Shown: piece by piece, positions 1-7,547 of the stretch
Numbering within the stretch: the first letter of the stretch is position 1
Layout: each line of letters opens with the position of its first letter
Assembly: GCF_004348725.1 (NCBI RefSeq)
Contig: NZ_SMKR01000016.1
Span: forward strand, 1 to 60,483
Reading direction: 5' to 3'
Origin: Kribbella turkmenica
GTDB lineage: Bacteria; Actinomycetota; Actinomycetes; Propionibacteriales; Kribbellaceae
DNA length: 60,483 nt
The notes under the pieces: generated by a model
What the model was told of the DNA's origin: nothing
Database searches by the model: none
What the model saw: only the letters and a program-made list of their open reading frames with translations
Made by a program: the position numbers and the translations under genes

Positions 1-978
1 CTCGGGGCTGCGGGCGGTGGCGGGCTGGTCACCGGTGGGTTCGATGACGATCTCGACGTCGTCGGACATGGAGACGACACCGGCGACGGACCCGATGGAC
101 GCTGCCCGGCCGGCGGCGCGACGGGCGAGTGCTTCGGCCTCGGCCGCCGTACGACCGACGCCGAAGCCGACGTACGCCGTGTCGTGACGGGACGCGAGGT
201 GGTCGAGCAGGGGCATGTGGGTGAACTGCTCGGTGGCCTGCTCGAGGACGCCGCGGGTGGTGACGACCAGGTGGCGCCCGTCGGGGAGGGCGGCCAGGCT
301 GGCGCCGAGCGTGATGAGGTCGGCGGCGAGGGCGTCGTCGGGTTCGGGGAGGTCGATGATGCCGAGCGCGACCTGGGCGTCGCCGACGTGCTGGCCGGTC
401 GTGGTCAGGACCAGGGCCTGCAGCGTGGAGCGGATCGAGTAGCGCGACGGCGCGAGCCGGACCGACGGCATCTCGTTCTCGAGCAGGTGGAAGGCCGAGC
501 CGAGGCAGCTGATCGCGACCTTGGTGTCGTGCTTGTCCCGCGCGAACCGGTGGAACGCGACGATGTCGTCCGAGGTGAGCCCGGGGCGGTACGGGAGTAC
601 GTGGATCTGGTCGGTCGGCATCTTGGCCTCGATCAGCGTCTCCAGGACCTCACTGCGGCGCAGCGTGTCGATCGAGAACTGGGTGACGTTGTGGCCGAGC
701 CGGAGGAGTTCGACGAGTGCGCGCAGCAGGGTGGCACCGTCGTACGAGACGTACATCGCCGGGCGGTCGATCACCCCGGCCTCGGTGGCGATGGTGTACG
801 GGACGACGCCGGTGAACAGGATCGCGTCGACCTTCTCGTGGGACTGCTCGACCACCTCGACCGCTTCGGTCTCATGGTGGTACGGCAGCGGGAGCAGGGT
901 CGTGCCGCTCGGCGGACCGACCGCGACGACGCGGTGGACCAGGTCCTCCGGGCCGATGACACCGACTGTCAGGGCCAT
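1..978 (-). CDS. Possible sensor/transcriptional regulator, C-terminus cut by window edge
   Basis: An open frame of 326 codons runs off the left edge with no stop. The N-terminal ~170 residues look like an alpha/beta ligand-binding domain (begins MALTVGVIGPEDLVHRVV; contains DAILFTGVVPYT), reminiscent of PrpR-N or Asp/Glu-racemase folds. Residues ~200-310 (VALGIIDLPEPDDA... YVGFGVGRTAAEAEALA) resemble the GGDEF-like domain found in some regulators. A C-terminal helix-turn-helix would lie outside the window. It follows the aldolase and enolase genes on the same strand, so it is probably in their operon and is a candidate regulator of it. ATG at 978 was chosen; it abuts the stop of a tiny upstream ORF. 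The family assignment is inference. Confidence 0.55.
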   Translation of the reverse strand, partial: MALTVGVIGPEDLVHRVVAVGPPSGTTLLPLPYHHETEAVEVVEQSHEKVDAILFTGVVPYTIATEAGVIDRPAMYVSYDGATLLRALVELLRLGHNVTQFSIDTLRRSEVLETLIEAKMPTDQIHVLPYRPGLTSDDIVAFHRFARDKHDTKVAISCLGSAFHLLENEMPSVRLAPSRYSIRSTLQALVLTTTGQHVGDAQVALGIIDLPEPDDALAADLITLGASLAALPDGRHLVVTTRGVLEQATEQFTHMPLLDHLASRHDTAYVGFGVGRTAAEAEALARRAAGRAASIGSVAGVVSMSDDVEIVIEPTGDQPATARSPE

Positions 979-1005
979 TCAGACCACCGCCGGTTCGATC
1001 TGCAC
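979..1005 (-). other. Tiny upstream ORF abutting the next start (TGAATG)
   Basis: GTG at 1005 opens eight codons (MQIEPAVV) ended by TGA directly next to the ATG of the downstream gene and in the same frame. A good ribosome-binding site, AAGGAG (1010-1015), lies 4 bases before the GTG; the downstream ATG has none of its own. It may be a leader for coupled translation, or the downstream protein may originally have started at the GTG with a Trp codon where TGA now stands. Confidence 0.4.
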
Positions 1006-1036
1006 GGCACTCCTTCGACGACTTCTGGTCGGGCCC

Positions 1037-1999
1037 TTAACTCGCAGGATAGTGGCTGAGCTCCTCGAGACAGCGGACGACGAGCTCTCGCTCCGGGGTG
1101 GGCAGGTCCGGCCCGTACGGATCGTGGGCCGCGTCCTCGGGGAGCAGGGCCTCCCACACCGCGGCCCAGAGCATGCGCTGCACGTAGCCCTCGATCGGTG
1201 CGTAGAAAGTCGCCGCGGCGAAGCGGTCCAGCCGGTCTGAAGCTGTCAGGAAGCCACTGTGGTCACCTGAGGACCAAGTGCGCAGTACTGCGGCCGAGAG
1301 CTCGACCTGTGCCGCGGCAATCCCGACCAGAGCGGTGTCAGCGCCCCACATGAACGACGGGCCGAACATACGGTCCTCACCGGTGATCAGAAGCTTGCCG
1401 GTGCCGCGGCCGGCCCAGATAGCGTCCTGACACCCGATGGCGCGGTCCAGTGTGGCCGTCTTGACCCCGAGCATGGCGTCCAGGCTGAGCAGGTCGCGGA
1501 TGAGTTCCGGCAGGTACGGGTATCCGCCAGCCTCGCCGTGCAGATAGAAGCCGACCAGCGGCAGCCCACTCTCGGTCGCCACCCGCTCGTGCAGTGCAAC
1601 AGCCTGCGCATGGCCGTCAGGCTCGTCTCCAAGGGCCGCTAGCGGGTAGACCATCACCGCGTCAGCTCCACCCGCCGCAGCCTGCAGCGCCATCGCCACA
1701 GTCGCGTCTGCGGCCTTCTGCAGCGTGTGTGCGGGCTGAGCCCTGGGTACGCCGACTCCAGCCACGATCGGCGCGTCCGTCGCCTGCCGCCAGGTCTCCA
1801 GCACCTTGGACCGGTCTGCCGGCGACAGGTACAGCCCGCGGCCGGTGTGGGCCCACACCGCGACCCCACCGATCGGCTCGGTCGCGATGCGGCCGGCGTA
1901 CGCGGACAAGGCGTCGTACGCGACCACACCGTCGTTGTCCATCGGAGTGACGACGGCAGGGAGCAGGGTGCCGCGGAGTTGCTCGACGAGTGCGTGCAT
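1037..1999 (-). CDS. Dihydrodipicolinate synthase/N-acetylneuraminate lyase family aldolase
   Basis: 320 residues, the usual length of the family. Class I aldolases of this TIM-barrel family form a Schiff base between a lysine and a keto acid. Here the candidate lysine is K180 in MLGVKTATLD, with Y152 in LVGFYLHGE as the usual proton-relay tyrosine and an AHTGRG segment (~50-55) in the substrate-loop position. True DapA would sit with lysine-biosynthesis genes; this one follows the enolase-superfamily gene with an 8-base gap, so a catabolic role (cleaving or dehydrating a 2-keto-3-deoxy acid or similar) is more likely. Start ATG at 1999. Expression is probably driven from the palindrome-bearing promoter at 3180-3197. 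The substrate is unknown. Confidence 0.8.
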   Translation of the reverse strand: MHALVEQLRGTLLPAVVTPMDNDGVVAYDALSAYAGRIATEPIGGVAVWAHTGRGLYLSPADRSKVLETWRQATDAPIVAGVGVPRAQPAHTLQKAADATVAMALQAAAGGADAVMVYPLAALGDEPDGHAQAVALHERVATESGLPLVGFYLHGEAGGYPYLPELIRDLLSLDAMLGVKTATLDRAIGCQDAIWAGRGTGKLLITGEDRMFGPSFMWGADTALVGIAAAQVELSAAVLRTWSSGDHSGFLTASDRLDRFAAATFYAPIEGYVQRMLWAAVWEALLPEDAAHDPYGPDLPTPERELVVRCLEELSHYPAS

Positions 2000-2007
2000 C
2001 GGACCTC

Positions 2008-3141
2008 TCAGACGTCGTGGCCGAGGCCTGGGCTCGTGGGTACGTCGATCCAGCCGTCGCAGTCGGCGAACACGGTCGGGGCCAGTGGGTCCTCGTGCAC
2101 CATCAACGGCCCGACCAGGTCGGCAGCCACGGTGGCACCGGGTACGGCGGCGGCCAGGTGGACGGCGGCCAGGGTGGCCACGCCCAGCTCGGGCATCGAG
2201 CCTACCTTCACCGCCAGGCCCGCGGCCTCGGCTACGTTGGCGATCTGCAGGGCTCTGTGCAGTCCACCGACCTTGAGGATCTTGATGTTCAGCACGTCGG
2301 CCGCACCGCGCCGGGCGATCTCCAGGGCATCGTGCAGCGAGTGCATGCTCTCGTCGACCATCAGCCGGACGTCGAGACGCTCACGCAGCCGGACGAGCCC
2401 GGCCAGGTCCCACCGCGGCAGCGGCTGCTCCAGCAAACTCAGCCCGGCGTCAGCCATCTTGGCCAGGTACGGCAGCGCTGTGGCCGCGTCGTACCCCTCG
2501 TTGGCGTCCAGACACAGCTCGGCGTCAGCGGGGATGACCGCACGGACTGCTCGGACCAGCTCGAGGTCTTTGGCCGGCTCGTGCCCGCCCTTCACCTTGA
2601 GGTGGCGGAAGCCCTTGTCGGCGTACTCGGCGGCCTCGGCGGCCATCTCGTCGAGGGTGCCGAGCCCGACCACCCAGGTGGTCTGCACGCGGTCGCGGAT
2701 GCTGCCGCCCAGCAGCACGTGCACCGGCCAGCCGCTCACCCGGCCGGCCAGGTCGTACAGGGCGATGTCCAGGCCGGACTTGGCCACGTGCTGGCCGCGC
2801 AGTACGGAGTCCATCACCAGGTGGGCTCCGGCCCGGTCCAGCGGGTCGTGCCCGATGAGTGCCGGAGCGAGATGCTCCTCGATTGCGGCGGTGACCCCAG
2901 CCAGCGTCTCCCCGGTGTACGCCGTCATCGGCGACGTCTCGCCGATGCCGATCGCGCCGTCGGCGGTGTGCACCTCGACCAGCAGGCTGACGAGCTCGGT
3001 GCTGATCCCGCTGCTGATCTGGAACGGACGCCGGTACGGCGCACTGACCACGCGGGTCTTGACCGCACTGATCGGCCCCGAGGTGGTCGACGCCGGGTCG
3101 GTGCGGGCCGGCAACCCGGCCGGATGGGGTACGACGCTCAA
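2008..3141 (-). CDS. Enolase-superfamily enzyme, muconate-lactonizing (MLE) subgroup
   Basis: 377 residues from the TTG chosen at 3141. The enzyme would abstract an alpha-proton next to a carboxylate using metal-bound enolate chemistry. Visible residues: KxK at K182/K184 (HLKVKGG), metal ligands D212 (DANEG), E238 (LLEQPL) and D263 (MVDES), and a second lysine in NIKILKVGG (K287/K290). Lysines on both faces fit the MLE subgroup (cycloisomerases, dipeptide or proline epimerases, dehydratases), not mandelate racemase proper. TTG 3141 is favoured because GGAGGAG (3148-3154) lies 6 bases before it. The longest frame would start at a TTG (3189) inside the operator palindrome, which is unlikely. 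First gene of an operon with the aldolase. Confidence 0.8.
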   Translation of the reverse strand: MSVVPHPAGLPARTDPASTTSGPISAVKTRVVSAPYRRPFQISSGISTELVSLLVEVHTADGAIGIGETSPMTAYTGETLAGVTAAIEEHLAPALIGHDPLDRAGAHLVMDSVLRGQHVAKSGLDIALYDLAGRVSGWPVHVLLGGSIRDRVQTTWVVGLGTLDEMAAEAAEYADKGFRHLKVKGGHEPAKDLELVRAVRAVIPADAELCLDANEGYDAATALPYLAKMADAGLSLLEQPLPRWDLAGLVRLRERLDVRLMVDESMHSLHDALEIARRGAADVLNIKILKVGGLHRALQIANVAEAAGLAVKVGSMPELGVATLAAVHLAAAVPGATVAADLVGPLMVHEDPLAPTVFADCDGWIDVPTSPGLGHDV

Positions 3142-3179
3142 ATCCGGCTCCTCCGGGTCGCAATCTGGCGCGAAAGGAC

Positions 3180-3197
3180 TTACGGTCAAGACCGTAA
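3180..3197. promoter_or_regulatory. Regulon operator A, perfect 18-bp palindrome
   Basis: TTACGGTC-AA-GACCGTAA is perfectly symmetrical with 8-bp arms. It lies in the divergent promoter between the enolase/aldolase operon (start 3141) and the luciferase-like gene (start 3237), and could control both. Near-copies occur at 7507-7524 and 9600-9617. Confidence 0.75.
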
Positions 3198-3236
3198 ATA
3201 CCGTGAGCGCACTCTGTCAACGGAAGGTGGCACCTG

Positions 3237-4202
3237 ATGCGGCTGGGGCTCTATCTCAACCTCTACGGCAGGCCCGACGAGCGGCCGCGGCTCGAGGACG
3301 CGGTCGAGCAGGCGCGGCTCGCCGAGCAGGCCGGGTTCGAGTGGATCGTGCTCGGCGAACGGCACCTGCACCGGCCCGGGTACCACGAGATCCTCACCTC
3401 GCTGACCTACCTGGCCGCCAGGACCGATCGCATCGGGCTGGCCACGTCGGGCATCGTGGCGCCGCTCTACGATCCCGTCGTACTGGCTGAGACGCTGGCG
3501 CACATCGACGTACTGTCGGGTGGGCGGCTGACCGCGGGGTTCGTGCTCGGGTATCGGCCGGAGGAGTTCGCGCTGTACGGCGTGACGCAGGCCGAGCGGG
3601 TCGCGCGGTTCGAGGAGTGCCTCACGATCCTGACCCGGCTCTGGACGTCGGACGAGGTCACGTACGACGGGAAGTTCACCAGCATCCGCGAGGCGTTCCT
3701 GTCGCTGCGTCCGGTGCAAACCCCCCGTCCGCGGCTGTGGAACGGTGGGCGGGTGTCGGCTGTGCTCGAGCGGACCGCGCGGATGTGTGACGGGTGGACG
3801 ACGTCGTTCAACGAACTCGACGCCGATCTGCCGGCGAAGATCGCGGAGTATCGGTCGTATCCGGCCGGGGAGGTTTCGCTGGGCCGCGACGTGATCCTGT
3901 GCCGGGAGGGGTTCTGCGCTCCGACGGCGCAGGACGCCCGCCGGGTGCTGGAGGAGCCGCTGCGGGCGTTGTACGACGCCTACACCGGCTGGAAACGTAC
4001 GTCGGCGGATGCGAGCCGGTACACGCAGGGCTGGGACGACATCGCGGCCCGCAGCGTGATCGGGTCCCCGGGCGAGTGCGCCGAGCGGCTCGCGCAGTAC
4101 GAGGAGATGGGTGCTGACGGCATCATCCTGCGGATGCAACCGCCGGGGTTGTCGCAGGCTGACGCGCTGCGGTCGATCGAGGCGTTCGGGAACTTGGTCT
4201 GA
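3237..4202 (+). CDS. LLM-class (luciferase-like) flavin- or F420-dependent oxidoreductase
   Basis: 321 residues with the bacterial-luciferase TIM barrel: MRLGLYLNLYG at the N-terminus, a WIVLGERHLH segment (~39-48) and LTAGFVLGYRPEEF (~98-111). Such proteins oxidise small organic substrates with reduced FMN or are F420-dependent; which applies cannot be told here. GGAAGGTGG precedes the ATG at good spacing. It is transcribed away from the enolase/aldolase operon from a shared promoter region holding the perfect palindrome, which suggests a role in the same pathway. Its end faces the ABC permease gene, with strong hairpins between them. Confidence 0.8.
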   Translation: MRLGLYLNLYGRPDERPRLEDAVEQARLAEQAGFEWIVLGERHLHRPGYHEILTSLTYLAARTDRIGLATSGIVAPLYDPVVLAETLAHIDVLSGGRLTAGFVLGYRPEEFALYGVTQAERVARFEECLTILTRLWTSDEVTYDGKFTSIREAFLSLRPVQTPRPRLWNGGRVSAVLERTARMCDGWTTSFNELDADLPAKIAEYRSYPAGEVSLGRDVILCREGFCAPTAQDARRVLEEPLRALYDAYTGWKRTSADASRYTQGWDDIAARSVIGSPGECAERLAQYEEMGADGIILRMQPPGLSQADALRSIEAFGNLV

Positions 4203-4214
4203 CCCACTCGTGCT

Positions 4215-4327
4215 GCGTGGGCGCCCGGAGCGGCGGTCGCCCGTCGTCGGGGGCTTGCCCACGCCGTGGGGGCCGTGAACAGGTTATTCCGTGTTCAAGC
4301 CCTCCGTCGTCTGTCCAAGCCCCCGAC
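4215..4327. terminator. Convergent terminator region with overlapping inverted repeats
   Basis: Three inverted repeats fill the 146-base gap between converging genes: GCGTGGGC/GCCCACGC (4215-4222 with 4257-4264), GTCGGGGGCTTG/CAAGCCCCCGAC (4246-4257 with 4316-4327), and TGAACA/TGTTCA around 4276-4297. The first two share base 4257 and would compete. There is no T-run. A bidirectional terminator is the simplest reading. Confidence 0.55.
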
Positions 4328-4348
4328 ACCGGATGCGGCCACGCTCGC

Positions 4349-5221
4349 TCAGGCCTTCAACCCACTCATGGCGATGCTGTCGGTCAGATACCGCTGCAGC
4401 AACCCGAAGACCAGCAGGCTCGGAACGACGGTGATCGTCGCGCCGGCCATGATCTGGTTGATGGGGACCGCCTGGGTCTGCAGGGTGGCGAGGCCGACCG
4501 TCAGCGTCTGCATCTCGCCGGACTGGCCGATGACGAGGGGCCAGAGGAAGTCGTTCCAGTGCCAGAGGAAGACGAAGATCCCGAGGGTGGCCAGCGCCGG
4601 GCGGATGAGCGGCAGCACGATCTGGGTGAAGATCCGCCACTCGGGGGCGCCGTCGATCTCGGCGGCTTCGAAGAGTTCGTCGGGGAGTTGGCTGATGAAC
4701 TGGCGCAGCAGGAAGACGCTCTGCGAGTTCGCCAGTGTGGGCACGATCAGTCCCCAGTAGCTGTCGACCCAGTCGAGTCTGGAGACCAGGATGTACGACG
4801 GGATCAGCGTCGCCTGGAACGGGACCATCAGCGTGGCCAGGAACGCCCAGAACATGATCTCCCGGCCCGGGAACCGCTTCTTCGCGAACGCGTAGCCCGC
4901 CATCGCCGCGAACAGCAGGACGAAGACGACCGACACCAGCGAGTACAGCAGCGAGTTGATCGTCCAGCGGGGGATGTCCGAACTGGACAGCACCCGGCTG
5001 AAGTTCTCGGAGGTGAAGCGGGTCGGGTCGAGCGCGTCCGGGAAGGTCTGGCCGCTGGGCGGTGCGAACGCGACCAGGACCATCGCTGCGAACGGCACGA
5101 TGGTGACGATCGCGGTCAGCGTCAGCAGCGTCGGCAGTGTCAGCCGGGCGGCCGGTCGGCTCTCGGTCCTCGGCGGGGGTGCCGTGTCCTGGGCGCGTGG
5201 TCGTTCGAGCAGGTTCACCAT
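4349..5221 (-). CDS. Carbohydrate ABC transporter permease (MalG/UgpE type)
   Basis: 290 residues, about six membrane helices, and the EAA loop EAAEIDGAPEWRIF followed by LPLIRPAL, which docks the ATPase. It forms the inner-membrane channel with the upstream permease. ATG at 5221 overlaps the stop of that gene (TGATG), so translation is coupled; a longer upstream frame only shadows the neighbour. Third and last gene of a binding protein-permease-permease operon. No ATPase gene is present, so it probably uses a shared MsiK-type ATPase encoded elsewhere. Confidence 0.9.
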   Translation of the reverse strand: MVNLLERPRAQDTAPPPRTESRPAARLTLPTLLTLTAIVTIVPFAAMVLVAFAPPSGQTFPDALDPTRFTSENFSRVLSSSDIPRWTINSLLYSLVSVVFVLLFAAMAGYAFAKKRFPGREIMFWAFLATLMVPFQATLIPSYILVSRLDWVDSYWGLIVPTLANSQSVFLLRQFISQLPDELFEAAEIDGAPEWRIFTQIVLPLIRPALATLGIFVFLWHWNDFLWPLVIGQSGEMQTLTVGLATLQTQAVPINQIMAGATITVVPSLLVFGLLQRYLTDSIAMSGLKA

Positions 5222-6192
5222 CAGTCGTCCCTCCCGACCAGCCGTCGCTGCACGAGCGAGACGACGAGCACGATCGCGAACAGCACCAGGCCGATCGCGC
5301 TGGCGTAGCCGAAGTCGAAGTACTTGAAGCCGCTGTCGTACAGGAAGTACACGAGTGAGTAGCTCGAGCGCACCGGTCCGCCGCCGGTCATCACGTACAT
5401 CGCGTCGAAGACCTGGAACGCGCCGATGGTCTCGATCACGAGGACGAAGAACAGTACCGGGCGCAGCTGCGGCAGGGTGATGTAGCGGAACCGCTGCCAG
5501 GTGCCGGCGCCGTCGATCATCGCGGCCTCCAGGTACGAGCGCGGGACCGCCTGCAACCCGGCGAGCAAAATCAGCATTGAGTAGCCGAAGCCCTTCCACG
5601 CCGACGTCACCGCGATCGACGGGAGCACCAGGCCGGACTCGGCGAGGAAGTCGACCGGACCGATGGACACCAGCCCGAGGACGGCGTTGATCAGGCCGTC
5701 CTGGGCGTCGTAGATCCACTTCCAGATCACCGCGGCCAGCACGATGCTGGTCACGTACGGCAGGAAGAACACACCGCGGAAGAAGCCGCGTCCCCAGACG
5801 ACCTGGTGCAGCAGTACGGCGGTGCCGAGGGACAGCAGGACCGTCAGCGGGACGAAGACCGCGGTGTAGGTGAGCGTGACCACCAGGGCCTGGTGGAACA
5901 GGCCGTCCTGCAGCAGCCGGGTGTAATTGTCGACAGCAACGAAATCCCAGCGGCCGCTCAGCCGGTAGTCGGTGAGCGACAGCAGGACCGCACCGACCAC
6001 CGGCAGGAACCGGAACGCCAGGAACAGCAGGAGCATCGGGGCGACGAACAGCAGGCCGACCCAGGGACGGCGGAGCGAGCGCCGCCGTCCTGGGGACGAA
6101 GCGCGGTGGGACTGGGAGGTGGGCGCCGGTCGGCCGGCCACGGGCCCCGCCCGGCCCGTGGCCGTGTCCGGCGTCTGCCGGGCGTCGGTCAA
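5221..6192 (-). CDS. Carbohydrate ABC transporter permease (MalF/UgpA type)
   Basis: 323 residues. A proline- and arginine-rich cytoplasmic N-terminus of ~40 residues is followed by six membrane helices and the EAA loop LEAAMIDGAGTWQRF. The stop of the binding-protein gene overlaps its TTG start (TTGA), so it is likely translated by coupling; there is no clear ribosome-binding site, and a GTG ~16 codons further in is an alternative. It pairs with the following permease. Substrate class (a sugar or glycoside) is inferred from the family only. Confidence 0.88.
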   Translation of the reverse strand: MTDARQTPDTATGRAGPVAGRPAPTSQSHRASSPGRRRSLRRPWVGLLFVAPMLLLFLAFRFLPVVGAVLLSLTDYRLSGRWDFVAVDNYTRLLQDGLFHQALVVTLTYTAVFVPLTVLLSLGTAVLLHQVVWGRGFFRGVFFLPYVTSIVLAAVIWKWIYDAQDGLINAVLGLVSIGPVDFLAESGLVLPSIAVTSAWKGFGYSMLILLAGLQAVPRSYLEAAMIDGAGTWQRFRYITLPQLRPVLFFVLVIETIGAFQVFDAMYVMTGGGPVRSSYSLVYFLYDSGFKYFDFGYASAIGLVLFAIVLVVSLVQRRLVGRDD

Positions 6193-7457
6193 CGCTGTCT
6201 CGACAGGAGGTCGTTGGCCTGCTTCGCGGCGTCGTCGAGCGCCTGCTGCGGTGCCTTCTTGCCGGTCAGCACGGCCTGGAGCTCGACACTCAGCAGCGAC
6301 ATCACCTGACGGGCGGACGCGTTCGGCTCACCCGGTACGGCGTACTTGAGGGCGTCGGCGAACTGCTGCCCGGCCGGGTCGGCGGCCGGCGTCTGCGCGT
6401 CGGTGCGCGGGGTGAAGAAACCCGAGGCCTTGCTCAGACCCTCGACCTGGGCCGGCTGGATCATGAAGGACAGGAACTTCTTCGCCTCGTCGACGTTCTC
6501 CGAGGCGGCGTTCACCGCGAGCCCGCCGGGCAGGCCGAAGCTGACCTGCTTCGCACCGGTGAGCGGCTTCCCGACGACGACGTTGGCGGCCCCCCAGGTC
6601 GCCGCCACGGTCTTGGCGTCGGCCGGCGTACTGGTGATCGCCATCGCCACCTGGCCCTTGCCGAACGGCTGGTCGGTCACCAGGTTGGCGTTGGTCAGTG
6701 CACTCCTCGGGATCGCGCCGGCGTCGTACAGGCTCTTCAGGAAGGTCAGCGCCTCCAGCCCCGGCGCCTGGTTGAAGGCGACCGACTTGCCGTCGTCGCT
6801 GAACACCTTGCCGCCGGCCTGCCACAGCAACGGGTAGAAGTTCAGGTTGAGCGTCGCCTCCGGGGAGGCGGAGTAGTCCAGCGTCGAGAAGCCGGCCGCC
6901 TTGATCTTCGGTGCCGCGGCCTTGACCTCGTCCCAGGTCTCCGGCGGCTTGCTGATGCCCGCCTTGTCCAGGATCGCCTGGTTGTACATGGTCGTGGTGA
7001 CGGTGTGGTAGATCGGCGCCGCGTAGACCTTGCCGTCCACGGTCAGGCCGGGCAGCGCGGCCGGCAGGAACTTGTCCTTCTCGGGCTCGACGACGTCGTC
7101 GACCGGCTCGAACGAACCGTTCCGGACGTACTGCGGCAACTGGTCGGGGATCTGCAGGACGACGTCCGGCCCCTTCTTGCCGGCGAACGCGGCCGCGAGC
7201 TTCTCGTCCCGCTTGTCCCACGTCTGCGCCTCGATCTTGAGGTCGATGTCGCCGTTGGCGGCCTCGAAGTCCGTCTCGACCTTCTTCCAGTACGCCGTAC
7301 TGGCGGCCTGGTCGCCGATCACCGGATACATCCACAGGGTGACGGACTTCTTGGCCCCCGAGTCGGAGCCGCCCGAGTCGTCGCCGCACGAACTGAGAGC
7401 AGCGGCCAGCACTAGGGCCGTGAGTGGTGCCGCGATGCGGCGGACGGTGGAATTCAT
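6189..7457 (-). CDS. ABC transporter substrate-binding lipoprotein, family 1 (sugar type)
   Basis: 422 residues from ATG 7457. The N-terminus (MNSTVRRIAAPLTALVL, then a lipobox LSSC) is a lipoprotein signal; a Gly/Ser/Asp-rich linker follows, and the rest is the two-lobed binding-protein fold typical of sugar ABC systems (WMYPVIGDQ at the start, WDEVKAAAPKIKAAG in the middle). The frame extends upstream to 7502, but the lipoprotein signal favours 7457. First gene of the importer operon. An operator-like palindrome at 7507-7524 lies 50 bases upstream and matches the site in front of the enolase/aldolase genes, so the imported compound is probably that pathway's substrate. Confidence 0.9.
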   Translation of the reverse strand: MNSTVRRIAAPLTALVLAAALSSCGDDSGGSDSGAKKSVTLWMYPVIGDQAASTAYWKKVETDFEAANGDIDLKIEAQTWDKRDEKLAAAFAGKKGPDVVLQIPDQLPQYVRNGSFEPVDDVVEPEKDKFLPAALPGLTVDGKVYAAPIYHTVTTTMYNQAILDKAGISKPPETWDEVKAAAPKIKAAGFSTLDYSASPEATLNLNFYPLLWQAGGKVFSDDGKSVAFNQAPGLEALTFLKSLYDAGAIPRSALTNANLVTDQPFGKGQVAMAITSTPADAKTVAATWGAANVVVGKPLTGAKQVSFGLPGGLAVNAASENVDEAKKFLSFMIQPAQVEGLSKASGFFTPRTDAQTPAADPAGQQFADALKYAVPGEPNASARQVMSLLSVELQAVLTGKKAPQQALDDAAKQANDLLSRQR

Positions 7458-7506
7458 CGCACCCCCTGGGTGTCCGGAAGTCAGGGCCGGAAGTAGAAAC
7501 ACCGAA

Positions 7507-7524
7507 TAACGGTCAGGACCGAAA
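7507..7524. promoter_or_regulatory. Regulon operator B
   Basis: TAACGGTC-AG-GACCGAAA matches operator A (3180-3197) in 14 of 16 arm positions, with the same 2-base centre. It lies just upstream of the sugar-binding-protein gene and 24 bases beyond the stop of the next gene. Confidence 0.7.
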
Positions 7525-7547
7525 GTAGCTGGGTGGAATTTCGGCTG

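Noticed and set aside
1-1059. Plus-strand frames at the left end (184-1059 and 521-1240)
   Set aside because: The minus strand carries a continuous frame from 978 to the edge with a plausible folded-protein sequence and proper third-position bias; the plus frames are shadows.
1727-3490. Long plus-strand open frame (587 codons) over the aldolase/enolase region
   Set aside because: It is antisense to genes with clear catalytic motifs; its protein is rich in Arg/Ser/Thr/Pro and matches nothing, as expected for a shadow frame in GC-rich DNA.
5221-5719. Upstream extension of the second permease frame (4349-5719)
   Set aside because: The extra 166 codons run out of frame through the first permease gene; the TGATG overlap gives the real start at 5221.
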